This document shows, piece after piece, positions 48,186 through 56,694 of a stretch of DNA of 64,000 bases. This DNA comes from JACVRW01 sp963764665. Its GTDB lineage: Bacteria > Actinomycetota > Thermoleophilia > Solirubrobacterales > Thermoleophilaceae. The notes under the pieces were generated by a model, which did not search any database, was not told where the DNA came from, and was given only the letters and a program-made list of their open reading frames with translations. The stretch covers positions 1 through 64,000 of the forward strand of contig CAVXTL010000012.1 of NCBI GenBank assembly GCA_963764665.1, read 5' to 3'. Numbering within the stretch: position 1 is the first letter of the stretch; every line of letters begins with the position of its first letter. A program made the translations under genes and the position numbers.

Positions 48186-49277
48186 ATGGTTCGCACCAAG
48201 AATCGCGTCCGGATCGGGGTAGCCGTGGGGCTTGCGCTGGTGGTCGCCTTCGTGGCCATCGACGTGCTGTCGCCCTCCGAGGAGCCGCCCGGGCCCCAGG
48301 CGCCGGGCGATCCCGCCGACGGGTTCGGCGTGGGCAACTGGCCGCCCGCCGACTGGCGCCCCTACTCCGACAGCTCGCCCTTCAACCAGGTGCTGCCCGA
48401 AGACCCGCAGCTACACCCGCGCTCGTCGGCCGTGGTCGCGCGCCTGACCGAGCAGGGCGGCCCCTCGGACCTGCGCGCCGGCATCGCCGACTCTGACGGC
48501 GACGTCCAGCACCCGACCTACTGGTCCACCGCGGACGATCCCGTCTTCACGATCCACTGCACCCGTCCCTACGGACGCTGCGAGATCGAGGGCATGAAGG
48601 TGCGTATCCCGGACCGCGCGCGGCCGGCCGGAGGCTCGGACGCTCACCTCACCGTGGTGGACCAGCGCGGCGGCTGGGAGTACGACCTCTGGGAGGTGGA
48701 GTCGAAGCCGAGCGGCGGCGGCGAGCTCGTGACCGGCTACGGCGGGCGCACCCGCATCGACGGCGACGGCCTCGCCTCGGACGCCACGGCCGCCCACTTC
48801 GGCCTCCTGGCCGGGATCATCCGGGCCGAGGAGCTGCTGGCCGGCCGCATCGACCACGCGCTGTTCCTGGTGGCGGACTGCGACTCGGGCGATTTCGTCT
48901 ACCCCGCCCGCGGCCGGGGCGCTCCCTGCGAGGACCGCACCGACGCGCCCGCGGAGGGCATGCGCTTCCAGCTCGACATGTCCGAGGCCGAGATCCGCGC
49001 GCTCGGAGCGCCCCGCTGGAAGCGGGCCATCCTGCGGGCCCTGGCGCGCTACGGCATGTTCGTCGGCGACACCGGGGGATCCCCGTGGGACCTCGAGTTC
49101 GAGTCCGGGTCCACCTACACGAGCTTCGGCTATCCGGACCGGATCCTCAGGTACGCCAAGCGGATCGGCATCCCGCGCGAGGCCGACGGCCGCTACCACT
49201 TCGACCTGGATGAGGGGATCGACTGGCGGAGCCGCCTGCGAGTGGTCGATCCGTGCGTGAGCGAGCGCAGCTGCTGA
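48186..49277 (+). CDS. exported or membrane-anchored protein, unknown function
   Basis: A 363-residue protein with an N-terminal signal or anchor (IGVAVGLALVVAFVAIDVL, ~10-28) and a large extracytoplasmic part containing WRPYSDSSPFNQVLPEDP, VFTIHCTRPYGRCEIEGMKV, DAHLTVVDQRGGWEYDLWEV and ALFLVADCDSGDFVYPARG, with a C-terminal Cys pair. The pattern of Trp/Tyr-rich strands is conserved-looking, but I do not recognise the family. It lies between the phosphoesterase and the deacetylase, so a cell-surface role is likely. A strong hairpin follows its stop. Confidence 0.75.
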   Translation: MVRTKNRVRIGVAVGLALVVAFVAIDVLSPSEEPPGPQAPGDPADGFGVGNWPPADWRPYSDSSPFNQVLPEDPQLHPRSSAVVARLTEQGGPSDLRAGIADSDGDVQHPTYWSTADDPVFTIHCTRPYGRCEIEGMKVRIPDRARPAGGSDAHLTVVDQRGGWEYDLWEVESKPSGGGELVTGYGGRTRIDGDGLASDATAAHFGLLAGIIRAEELLAGRIDHALFLVADCDSGDFVYPARGRGAPCEDRTDAPAEGMRFQLDMSEAEIRALGAPRWKRAILRALARYGMFVGDTGGSPWDLEFESGSTYTSFGYPDRILRYAKRIGIPREADGRYHFDLDEGIDWRSRLRVVDPCVSERSC

Positions 49278-49286
49278 CTCGTGGGG

Positions 49287-49313
49287 ACTGAGTCCCGCTG
49301 GGCGGGACTCAGT
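49287..49313. terminator. 12-bp perfect-stem bidirectional terminator
   Basis: ACTGAGTCCCGC and GCGGGACTCAGT pair perfectly around a TGG loop, between the convergent exported-protein and deacetylase genes; it includes the deacetylase stop codon. No T run follows on either side. Confidence 0.6.
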
Positions 49314-50055
49314 GCGATCGAGTGCGCAAACGCCCGGCGGCCACCGCCACCGCCCGCAGCGCGGGCGACGTCTTGAGCCTCAGGAACAGCGGGCGGTTGC
49401 CGGGGTAGATCCCCACTCGCGGCCAGCTCAGCGGTGCGGCCGCGTGCGGGAGCCCCGTGAGGGTGCCGGCGGCGCGGTAGCCCGCGGCGCCCGCCTCGCG
49501 GACCACCCGCTCGTCGTAGTTCCCGTACGGGTAGGCGATCGAGTCGCAGCGGCCGAGTCGCTCCACCACCAGCTCGCGCGAGCCGGCCAGCTCGCCCCTG
49601 AGCTCCGCGTCGTCCACGACCTGCGGCAGCCGTGGGTGCGAGCGCGTGTGCGAGCCCACCTCCCATCCCTGCTCGGCCAGCTCCCCCAGGCCGTCCCAGG
49701 TGAGGCACAGGAGCTCGTCGCGGTGCGGCCCGTCGGACCACTCCTCGATCCCGGGCCACGACATCGGCTCCTCGCGCCCGACCCAGTCGGTGGGCGCGTA
49801 GACCGTGCCGGGCGCGCCGTGGCGGGCCAGCACTGGAGCGGCCAGGTCGAGCGTGGAGCGATACGCGTCGTCGAACGTGATCGCCAGGGTGCGCCGCCAC
49901 GGTGGGTCGGTGACCGCTTGGGTGAAGGTGGCGGCCCGGTAGCCGCGCCGCTCCAGCGCCGTGATCTGCTCGTCCAGCAGGCCCGGGCTCACCGCGAGCT
50001 CGGACGGCCAGCGCTCGCTGACCGCGTGGTAACAGAGGACCAGGACATCCCTCAT
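49309..50055 (-). CDS. polysaccharide deacetylase (NodB domain)
   Basis: A 248-residue carbohydrate esterase 4-type deacetylase. VLCYHAVSERWP opens the barrel; LAITFDDAYRSTLDL (~57-71) carries the catalytic base and metal Asp; VGSHTRSHPRLP (~133-144) supplies the two metal histidines; SIAYPYGNYDERV is motif 3. No signal peptide is seen, so it may act on lipid-linked sugars on the inner face or leave by another route. Divergent from the second BioF2-like gene with a 47-base promoter gap, and grouped with polysaccharide genes. Confidence 0.87.
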   Translation of the reverse strand: MRDVLVLCYHAVSERWPSELAVSPGLLDEQITALERRGYRAATFTQAVTDPPWRRTLAITFDDAYRSTLDLAAPVLARHGAPGTVYAPTDWVGREEPMSWPGIEEWSDGPHRDELLCLTWDGLGELAEQGWEVGSHTRSHPRLPQVVDDAELRGELAGSRELVVERLGRCDSIAYPYGNYDERVVREAGAAGYRAAGTLTGLPHAAAPLSWPRVGIYPGNRPLFLRLKTSPALRAVAVAAGRLRTRSH

Positions 50056-50102
50056 CCCGGGCCGCCGTCGAGTCGCGGACCTAACCTACCGATAGTGGAG
50101 AC

Positions 50103-51158
50103 ATGCAATTGAAGTTCGACCTGCTCGACGGGATCGACGCCGCGGACACCGACTGGGCCAGGCTGGCCGAGGCCGCCGGGAACGTCTTCTCCACCCCGGA
50201 GTGGGCGTCGGTGTGGTGGCGCCACTTCGGCGCCGACCGGGAGGTGCGCGTCCTCGCGGGCCGCGACGCGGACGGTCCGACCAGCGTCATCCTGCCGCTC
50301 TACGTAAACCGTACGCGTCCCCTGCGCGTGCTGCGCTTCCTGGGACACGGGCCGGCCGATCAGCTGGGGCCGGTGTGCGCCCCCGCCGACAGCGAGCGTG
50401 TGGCCGGCGGACTCCGGGAGCTGCTTGCCGACCGGCGCTGGCGCGCCGACCTGCTCGTCGGCGACCGCGTGGGCGGAGCCGAGCAGTGGAGCGAGCGCAC
50501 CGGCGCCACGGTCCTGCTTGCCGAGCCCAGCCCCACGCTGGCGATCGACGGACAGACCTGGGACGAGTTCCTCGCCTCCAAGAGCAAGAACTTCCGCGAC
50601 CAGGTGCGGCGCCGCGAGCGCAAGCTGGCCAAGAGCCACGAGCTCTCGTTCCGGCTGAGCGATGCCGCACACCTCGAGGAGGACATGGGAGTCCTGCTGC
50701 GTCTCCACTCGGCCCGATGGGAGGACGAGTCCGCCGCCTTCGAGCCGGAGCTCGAGGCGTTCCACCGCGAATTTGCCGCCGTGGCCCTCGAGCGCGGCTG
50801 GCTGCGACTCTGGCTCGCCGAGGTGGACGGCACTCCGGTCGCTGCCTGGTACGGGCTGCGCTACGCCGGCTGCGAGTGCTTCTACCAGTCGGGCCGCGAC
50901 CCGGCCTGGGACGAGCATTCGGTCGGCTTCGTTCTCCTTGCGCACACCATCCGCTCGGCCTTCGAGGACGGGATGCGCGAATACCGCTTCCTGCGCGGCG
51001 GTGACGCCTACAAGGGGCGTTTCGCCGACGGTGACCCCGGAGTCGAGACGATGGTCCTCGGCCGCGGCTCGCTCGGCCGGCCGGCCGTGGCGGCCGCCGG
51101 CGCGCTCGGGCGCCTGCCTCGCGGGGATCGCCTGCTCGCCCGGGCGAACAGCCGCTAG
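50103..51158 (+). CDS. BioF2/CelD-like GNAT acetyltransferase (second)
   Basis: A 351-residue protein of the same family as 42364-43524, with a closer match to the classical pattern: GNVFSTPEWASVWWRHFG, VILPLYVNRTRPLRVLRFLG, FLASKSKNFRDQVRRRERKL, VLLRLHSARWEDESAAFEPE and DGTPVAAWYGLRYAGCECFY followed by YQSGRDPAWDEHSVGFVLL. Such proteins accompany cellulose, capsule and exopolysaccharide operons. GGAG lies two bases before the ATG, an unusually short spacing. The two copies share family features but are clearly diverged rather than a recent duplication. Confidence 0.85.
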   Translation: MQLKFDLLDGIDAADTDWARLAEAAGNVFSTPEWASVWWRHFGADREVRVLAGRDADGPTSVILPLYVNRTRPLRVLRFLGHGPADQLGPVCAPADSERVAGGLRELLADRRWRADLLVGDRVGGAEQWSERTGATVLLAEPSPTLAIDGQTWDEFLASKSKNFRDQVRRRERKLAKSHELSFRLSDAAHLEEDMGVLLRLHSARWEDESAAFEPELEAFHREFAAVALERGWLRLWLAEVDGTPVAAWYGLRYAGCECFYQSGRDPAWDEHSVGFVLLAHTIRSAFEDGMREYRFLRGGDAYKGRFADGDPGVETMVLGRGSLGRPAVAAAGALGRLPRGDRLLARANSR

Positions 51159-51166
51159 CCGCCGGT

Positions 51167-52705
51167 TCACCAGCCCGCGGCCACGAGCTTGCGGATCGGC
51201 CCGTGGAGGTTGCTCTCGTTCCATCCCTCGCGCTGGAGGAACACGGCCAGCGGATGCAGCTGCCGCCCCACGCGGTTCAGCCAGTAGGCGACCGCGAGCG
51301 CCTCCAGGGTCTGTAGGTCGGGCGACACGCCGACCGCCTTGCAGTAGGCGCGCGTCTGCTCGTTCCCTCCGTTGCGTACGAGCGGCCAGAGCACCTCCGT
51401 GAAGCGCTCGCCCGGCGTGAGGTCCCGCACCCGCTTGCGCGACAGGGCGATCAGGTCGAAGAGGTCGAGCAGCGGCAGCGCCTCCTGGGCGGCCCACTCC
51501 CAGTCGAGCACAGTGGCGAGCCGGCCCTCGCGGACCAGGAAGTTCTCCGCCCAGAAGTCGCCATGACTCTGGCCGCGCGGCACCCCGGCGAGCCGCTCCT
51601 CGAGCCTCGCCAGGATGGACGGAAGGGCCTCTCGCTCCTGCTCCCCCACGTACTCCATCATGCGCTCGCCCTGCTTGACGAAGCCTTCCTCCACCTGCAT
51701 CGCGCTGCCTGATACGTCCACCCCGAAGAGCGCGACCAGAAACTCGAGCGCGTCCTCCCAGAGGTCCTCGGTCATGCGCCACGGGTGGGCTCCCACCGCG
51801 TTCGGCTCGAACGAGTAGCGCAGCGGTCCGACCGCGCCCTCGGCGAGCGGGATCACCATCCGGTCGAGAACCTCAGGCGGCGCGCTCGCGCCGGCGATGG
51901 CCTCCAGCGCGTCGAGCGACATGTCGAGCTGGCGCCTGGACGGACCCGCGGCAAGCCTCATGAAGAACGACTCTCCGTCCGGCGCGCGCAGGCAGACCAT
52001 GACCCTGCCGGACTCGAAGACCGTCGTGGAAAGGCGCTCGAGCGGCACGCCCGCGGACTCGCGAGCACGATCGATGGCGGTGTCGAGCAGGCTTGGCGCC
52101 CTGGGCCCGCGGGTGCCGGTGAGCACGAACCCGACCGGCGTTCGCAGCCGGCGCAGCCATCCGCCGCGCCCGAGGCCGTAGCGGCTGCGTGACCTGTCGC
52201 CGGTCGCGATGCGCGTGCTCTCGAGCCCCACGTCCTTGAGCGCGCGCCGCGCCTTGCGCGCCTCCGCGAGCGCGCTGGCCGTCTGGATCGGCGAGAGCAG
52301 CAACTGCGCCATGCGGAGCACGGTCGGGACTGCGCGCGGCGGGGTCACGCGACCGCCCGCCACGGCGATCGAGACCACGCCCCCCTCCGAGAGCTCAGCC
52401 ACCGCGTCAGTGAGTTCGGAATGCCCGGGTACGCCGGTGGTGTCGTAGAGCACGGCGTCCACGCCGCCGTTTCCGGCGTGCGCGCCCGCGGGCGACTCGG
52501 TCACGCTGTAACCGCTGTCGCGGAGCACCTCGGCCAGGGCGGGATCGCCGTGGCTGTCGATGCGCGCGACCTTCTCGGGCAACACGGCCCAGACCCAGCT
52601 CTGTCGCTGGATGACGCTGATGGCTAGAGACCGGCTGCGTTGTTCCCGGCGAAGAGCGCCGTCACCCGCTGGGCTTCCGAGTCGAGCGAGAAGCGGCCGA
52701 CGCAC
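51167..52705 (-). CDS. two-part protein with aminoglycoside-phosphotransferase-like kinase domain
   Basis: Up to 512 residues. The C-terminal ~250 residues are an APH-type kinase: SHGDFWAENFLVREG (~378-392, catalytic loop HGD-x4-N) and ATVLDWEWAAQEALPLLDLFDL (metal D-x-E). The N-terminal ~180 residues (PALAEVLRDSGYSVTESPAG, VDAVLYDTTGVPGHSELTDA, GGVVSIAVAGG) resemble part of a Rossmann methyltransferase- or glycosyltransferase-like domain that I cannot name. GTG 52705 overlaps the upstream GT4 gene by 82 bases; no other start lies before the conserved WVWAVLPEKV segment. Probably phosphorylates a sugar or lipid intermediate of the surface polymer. Confidence 0.72.
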   Translation of the reverse strand: MRRPLLARLGSPAGDGALRREQRSRSLAISVIQRQSWVWAVLPEKVARIDSHGDPALAEVLRDSGYSVTESPAGAHAGNGGVDAVLYDTTGVPGHSELTDAVAELSEGGVVSIAVAGGRVTPPRAVPTVLRMAQLLLSPIQTASALAEARKARRALKDVGLESTRIATGDRSRSRYGLGRGGWLRRLRTPVGFVLTGTRGPRAPSLLDTAIDRARESAGVPLERLSTTVFESGRVMVCLRAPDGESFFMRLAAGPSRRQLDMSLDALEAIAGASAPPEVLDRMVIPLAEGAVGPLRYSFEPNAVGAHPWRMTEDLWEDALEFLVALFGVDVSGSAMQVEEGFVKQGERMMEYVGEQEREALPSILARLEERLAGVPRGQSHGDFWAENFLVREGRLATVLDWEWAAQEALPLLDLFDLIALSRKRVRDLTPGERFTEVLWPLVRNGGNEQTRAYCKAVGVSPDLQTLEALAVAYWLNRVGRQLHPLAVFLQREGWNESNLHGPIRKLVAAGW

Positions 52706-53781
52706 TCGAGCCCAGCATCAATGAGCTGCGTCCTCAGCTCAGGGTCCGACACCACCCTGCGGGTGGCCTCGGCGGCTGCCTCGGCGTCGCCCGGCGGAAT
52801 CAGCACCGAGCGGCCCTCGGCCAGCTCGGGCACCCCGCCCACGGCGGTGGCCACCACCGGCAGACCGGCGGCGAACGACTCGAAGAGCACCTGGGGCACG
52901 CCCTCGGTCCAGGACACGTGCAGGAACACGTGGCTGTTCCGGTAGAGCTCCCTGAGGCCGCCGTCGAGCGACACGTAGCCGAGCAGCTCCGCGTGGTCCT
53001 CCACGCCGGCCGCCCGCAGCGCCTCGGCCAGCTCCTCCTTCATGGTGCCGTCGCCGCACACCACGAGGCGCCAGCGCGGGTCGTGCTCGCGCAGCCGCGC
53101 GAACACCTCGGCGAGCAGAAGAGGGTTCTTCTCGGGATCGAGCCGCCCGACGCTGAGCACGCTCAGATCCCCGTCGTAGGAACGGGCAAGAGCGTCCTCG
53201 CGCGTTGTCACGTGCTCGTCGTCCACCAGCGAGATCACTATCGGCAGAACCTCACCCCCGCGATAGCGACGGGCGAGATCAGGCCCGACCGCCACGAGCG
53301 GGTAGATCCGGCCCAGAGCGCGCCATACGCCCTCCAGGAGAAGCGCCGCGAACAGGATGCCGCGGCGCCCCGGATGGCGGGTGCGCATGTGGCTCGGAAA
53401 GTCCTGGCGCACGCCGAGCACGACGCGGCGGCGGCGCAGCCCCGCCGCGATCACGAACGCCACGGCGAGCGGGTGCGGCCCGAGCAGCCAGACCACGTCC
53501 ACGTCGTCGAGCAGCCTCCAGAAGCGGCGCACGGAGCGGGCCATGGCGCCGACCGCGGTCCAGGGCCGGGAGAGCTTGGCGTAGTGGGGCAGCCCCATGA
53601 AGCCCACATCGGGGGGCACCAGGTAGTGGGAGCGCCCCGGCTCCGGGGCCAGCCGGCCCACGAGCGTGAGGTGGTCCACGAAGCGCCCGAGCCTGGACAT
53701 GAAGACCACGAACGACTCCGGGGCGTATAGGGAATCGCCGTCGCGCCGATACTCCACATCGCTGTAGGCGGCCACCCGCAC
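52624..53781 (-). CDS. family 4 glycosyltransferase
   Basis: A 385-residue GT-B enzyme. The N-terminal domain has DVVWLLGPHPLAVAFVIAAG and RRVVLGVRQDFPSHMRTRHP; the C-terminal donor domain has LSVLSVGRLDPEKNPLLLAE (~225-245), RLVVCGDGTMKEEL and the E-x7-E motif in LHVSWTEGVPQVLFESFAAG (~310-330), ending GVPELAEGRSVLIPPGDAEA. GTG at 53781 is chosen because TAGGAT lies eight bases upstream and the preceding in-frame sequence is shadow-like. Probably adds a sugar to a lipid-linked repeat unit of the polysaccharide made by this region. Confidence 0.88.
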   Translation of the reverse strand: MRVAAYSDVEYRRDGDSLYAPESFVVFMSRLGRFVDHLTLVGRLAPEPGRSHYLVPPDVGFMGLPHYAKLSRPWTAVGAMARSVRRFWRLLDDVDVVWLLGPHPLAVAFVIAAGLRRRRVVLGVRQDFPSHMRTRHPGRRGILFAALLLEGVWRALGRIYPLVAVGPDLARRYRGGEVLPIVISLVDDEHVTTREDALARSYDGDLSVLSVGRLDPEKNPLLLAEVFARLREHDPRWRLVVCGDGTMKEELAEALRAAGVEDHAELLGYVSLDGGLRELYRNSHVFLHVSWTEGVPQVLFESFAAGLPVVATAVGGVPELAEGRSVLIPPGDAEAAAEATRRVVSDPELRTQLIDAGLECVGRFSLDSEAQRVTALFAGNNAAGL

Positions 53782-53789
53782 CCGGCAGC

Positions 53790-53795
53790 ATCCTA
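53790..53795 (-). promoter_or_regulatory. -10 element before GT4 gene
   Basis: TAGGAT on the minus strand, eight bases before GTG 53781; supports that start and a near-leaderless mRNA. Confidence 0.4.
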
Positions 53796-53881
53796 GTCGC
53801 CAGGGTTGCCGTCCTCCGATGGCGGTTACCTTCGACTGAGTGCCTGACGTGCCTGAGAACGGGGAGGGGCAAGGACCGCTG

Positions 53882-55207
53882 ATGCAGCGGCCCTCGTTCG
53901 CGCGCTCGGCCGCCACCACCTACGGGACCAACCTGGCGGTGGCCCTGCTCTCGTTCGTGAGCGTGCTGATCACAGCACGGTCGCTCGGCGCGATCGGCCG
54001 TGGCGACATCGCGTTCCTGACCACGATCGCCTACCTGACGGCGCAGCTCTCGACGCTCGGGCTCGCGCAGGCAAACGCCAACTTTGCGGCCCGCGAGCCG
54101 GATCTGAGCCCGAAGCTGGCCGGCACGTCGCTGACGCTCGCCTTCGTGTTCGGCGGCACGGCCGCGCTCGTGCTCGGCGGCGTGATGGTCGTGTTCCCGG
54201 ACATGACGGGCGAGGCGAGCACCGGAGTCCTGCTGCTCGTGCTGGCGGCGATCCCGATGCTGATCCTCCAGGAGTACCTGATGTACCTGGTGCAGGCGCA
54301 CTACGGCTTCGGCATCACGAACCTCTCGTGGCTCGCCAGCCCGACGATCAACGTGACCGTCAATGGCGCGTTCGCGCTGTTCGGCGCCATCACCGTGACC
54401 TCGGCGGTGGCCACCTGGATCGGCGGCATGCTGGTGGGCACGACGATGCTCGGCTGGGCCGTGGCGCGCCGGCTCGGCGGCTTCGCCCGCCCGGACCCGG
54501 CCCTGGGCAGGCGCATGCTCGCCTTCGGGCTGAAGGCGCACCTCGGCAGGGCGATGCTGTTCGGCAACTACCGCGCCGACCAGTGGATCCTGGGCGTGAT
54601 CGCCGGCTCCAAGGAGCTGGGGCTCTACAGCGTGGCCGTCGCGTGGTCGGAGGTCCTGTTCTTCCTGCCCACCACGCTCGTGGCGGTCCAGCGCCCCGAC
54701 CTCGTGCGCGCCAGCCCCGAGGAGGCTCGGAGGCGAGCGTCCATGGTGCTGCGCGGCGCGCTCCTCCTGACCCTCGCCTGCACGGTGGGCATGGTCCTGC
54801 TCGCGCCCTTCCTCTGCACGACCATCTTCGGGAGCGAGTTCTCGGGCTCGGTGGAGATGCTCCGCGTCCTCTGTCTCGGCTCGTTCGGGATCGCGACGCT
54901 GAAGCTGCTGGGCAACGCCCTCACCGCCCAGCGCCGGCCGCTCCTCGAGACCGGCGCGGTGGCGGTGGCCTTCGTGACCGTGTTCGCTCTGGACTTCGCC
55001 CTGATCCCGGACCACGGCGGCCTGGGCGCCTCGATCGCGTCCGCCACCTCCTACACGCTCGGCGGGCTCGCGGCCGCCGTGATCTTCGGGCGCACGCTCG
55101 GCGCCGGCATCCGCGACCTCATCCCGCGCCCCAGTGACCTGGTGGCGCTCTGGCGCAGCGTGAACGCGCGCTTCAGGCCAGAACGGCCGGCTCCCGGCGA
55201 GCGCTGA
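53882..55207 (+). CDS. Wzx-like polysaccharide flippase (MATE/MVF superfamily)
   Basis: About 441 residues and 12 membrane helices, in the pattern of lipid-linked oligosaccharide flippases: SAATTYGTNLAVALLSFVSV at helix 1, TARSLGAIGRGDIAFLTTIA (the conserved loop after helix 1), RRMLAFGLKAHLGRAMLFGN and FGSEFSGSVEMLRVLCLGSF. It should move undecaprenyl-linked repeat units across the inner membrane. ATG 53882 is preferred (AAGGA six bases upstream) over GTG 53840. Convergent with the Wzy-like gene, overlapping it by 35 bases. Confidence 0.85.
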   Translation: MQRPSFARSAATTYGTNLAVALLSFVSVLITARSLGAIGRGDIAFLTTIAYLTAQLSTLGLAQANANFAAREPDLSPKLAGTSLTLAFVFGGTAALVLGGVMVVFPDMTGEASTGVLLLVLAAIPMLILQEYLMYLVQAHYGFGITNLSWLASPTINVTVNGAFALFGAITVTSAVATWIGGMLVGTTMLGWAVARRLGGFARPDPALGRRMLAFGLKAHLGRAMLFGNYRADQWILGVIAGSKELGLYSVAVAWSEVLFFLPTTLVAVQRPDLVRASPEEARRRASMVLRGALLLTLACTVGMVLLAPFLCTTIFGSEFSGSVEMLRVLCLGSFGIATLKLLGNALTAQRRPLLETGAVAVAFVTVFALDFALIPDHGGLGASIASATSYTLGGLAAAVIFGRTLGAGIRDLIPRPSDLVALWRSVNARFRPERPAPGER

Positions 55208-56663
55208 GTGCCGGGACGTCGCGGGGCTCGGGCACCCCGGCCAGCATGGGCGCCGGTGCGGAGTCCTCCTCGCGCTGAGCCAGCCGCAAGAGCATCGGCC
55301 CGAACGCCAGCAGCACCCAGATCTGGAAGCCGTTGCCGTTCGAGATGAAGAAGGAGGCCACCAGCGCCGCCAGGAGCGCCACGAAAACGGATCTGGAGAA
55401 CGCGGACGAATCGTCGTCTCCCCTGCTCTCGAACTTCCGGGCCGCGCGCATCGCGGCGGCCAGCGAGCTGAGGATGATCGCCAGGAAGAGGCCCAGGCCT
55501 ATCAGCCCGACCTCGACGAGGATCTGCAGGTACACGTTGTGCACCACGTGGGGCCGCTCGGCTATGAAGTTCACGAACGTGAGCACGCCCGGGCCACTCA
55601 CGTAACGCGGCGCGTACACCTGGTAGTTCTCCAGGCCGACACCGGCGATCGGGTGGTCCTTGAAGATGCGGCCACCCACGATCCAGAGGCTGCTGCGGCC
55701 GTTCCCCTGATCCGCCGTCTGGGTCACCCGCTTGTAGGCATCGGGCGTGGCGGCGAACCAGATCGCCACGAGGCCGACCATGATCGCGACGAACGCGATC
55801 ACCAGGATCCGCCCCCGCTTCGCCACCACCAGGGCGGCGGCCGTGGCCACGATCGCGGCGATGAGGCCGCCGCGGGACTCGGTGGCGCCGAGACCGAGCA
55901 CGAGGATCACGCCCATCCCGGCCAGCGCGAGGCGGGCGAGCGCGCTGCGCACACCCACTGCCAGACCAACCGCCATCGCCAGCGACGGCACGATCCCGGC
56001 CGCCAGATAGTTGGGGTCGTCGAGGCCGCCGCGCAGGCGCCCGTCGTTCGCCACGGCGCTGGTCTCGCTGGGCGGCGTGACCCCGCCGATCAGCCCGAGC
56101 GCGACCGAGAAGGTGACGCCGAAGATGAATGCGAGCGCGATCGTCCTGATCTGCGTGCGGGTGAAGTTGAGCGTCGTGAGCACCGTGAACATGAGCGCGC
56201 AGCCCAGCCAGGGCTGCAGCGCGCGGAACGACATCTCCGGGTCCTCGGCCCAGACCATCGAGAGCGACAGCCAGACGATGAACACGGCCACCAGGACGAG
56301 CAGTCCGCGCGGCACGTGCTTGCCCTGGTCGTGGGCGTGGCTGCGGAGCGTGCCGAGCCACGCCAGCGCGATCACGAGGCCGGCCGCCTGCGAGGCGGTG
56401 CTGATGCCCGGGAGGCCGGTGAGGAAGGTCGTGGGCACCCAGAGCGCGATGCCGAGCGGAAGGTTCACCAGCGCGAGCGGCAGGTAGCAGAGGCCCACCA
56501 GCACGCCGATGCCGAGCTTCGGGTCGTGGGCCATCAGCGCGCCCACGCCCACGCAGGCGATCAGCGTGATCGCGATGATCGTCCCGGGGCGGAGCTGGGG
56601 TATCGGCACCGGCCGCGGAGCGGCCCGGTTCGAGGGCTGGAGGCTGGGTGCGAAGCTGCTCAT
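55173..56663 (-). CDS. O-antigen ligase / Wzy-like polymerase
   Basis: A 496-residue membrane protein of the O-antigen ligase superfamily with about 12 helices. Characteristic features are GLDDPNYLAAGIVP (~222-235), GLGATESRGGLIAAIVA (~260-276) and the large extracytoplasmic Wzy_C loop with IAGVGLENYQVYAPRYVSGP and HVVHNVYLQILVEVGLIG (~385-402, catalytic-type His). It joins or polymerises lipid-linked glycan units outside the membrane. It lies 31 bases downstream of the GT2 gene. The last ~40 residues are hydrophilic. Confidence 0.86.
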   Translation of the reverse strand: MSSFAPSLQPSNRAAPRPVPIPQLRPGTIIAITLIACVGVGALMAHDPKLGIGVLVGLCYLPLALVNLPLGIALWVPTTFLTGLPGISTASQAAGLVIALAWLGTLRSHAHDQGKHVPRGLLVLVAVFIVWLSLSMVWAEDPEMSFRALQPWLGCALMFTVLTTLNFTRTQIRTIALAFIFGVTFSVALGLIGGVTPPSETSAVANDGRLRGGLDDPNYLAAGIVPSLAMAVGLAVGVRSALARLALAGMGVILVLGLGATESRGGLIAAIVATAAALVVAKRGRILVIAFVAIMVGLVAIWFAATPDAYKRVTQTADQGNGRSSLWIVGGRIFKDHPIAGVGLENYQVYAPRYVSGPGVLTFVNFIAERPHVVHNVYLQILVEVGLIGLGLFLAIILSSLAAAMRAARKFESRGDDDSSAFSRSVFVALLAALVASFFISNGNGFQIWVLLAFGPMLLRLAQREEDSAPAPMLAGVPEPRDVPALSARREPAVLA

Positions 56664-56694
56664 CGCGTGTCCCGGCGCAGTCTAGGTGCCCACT

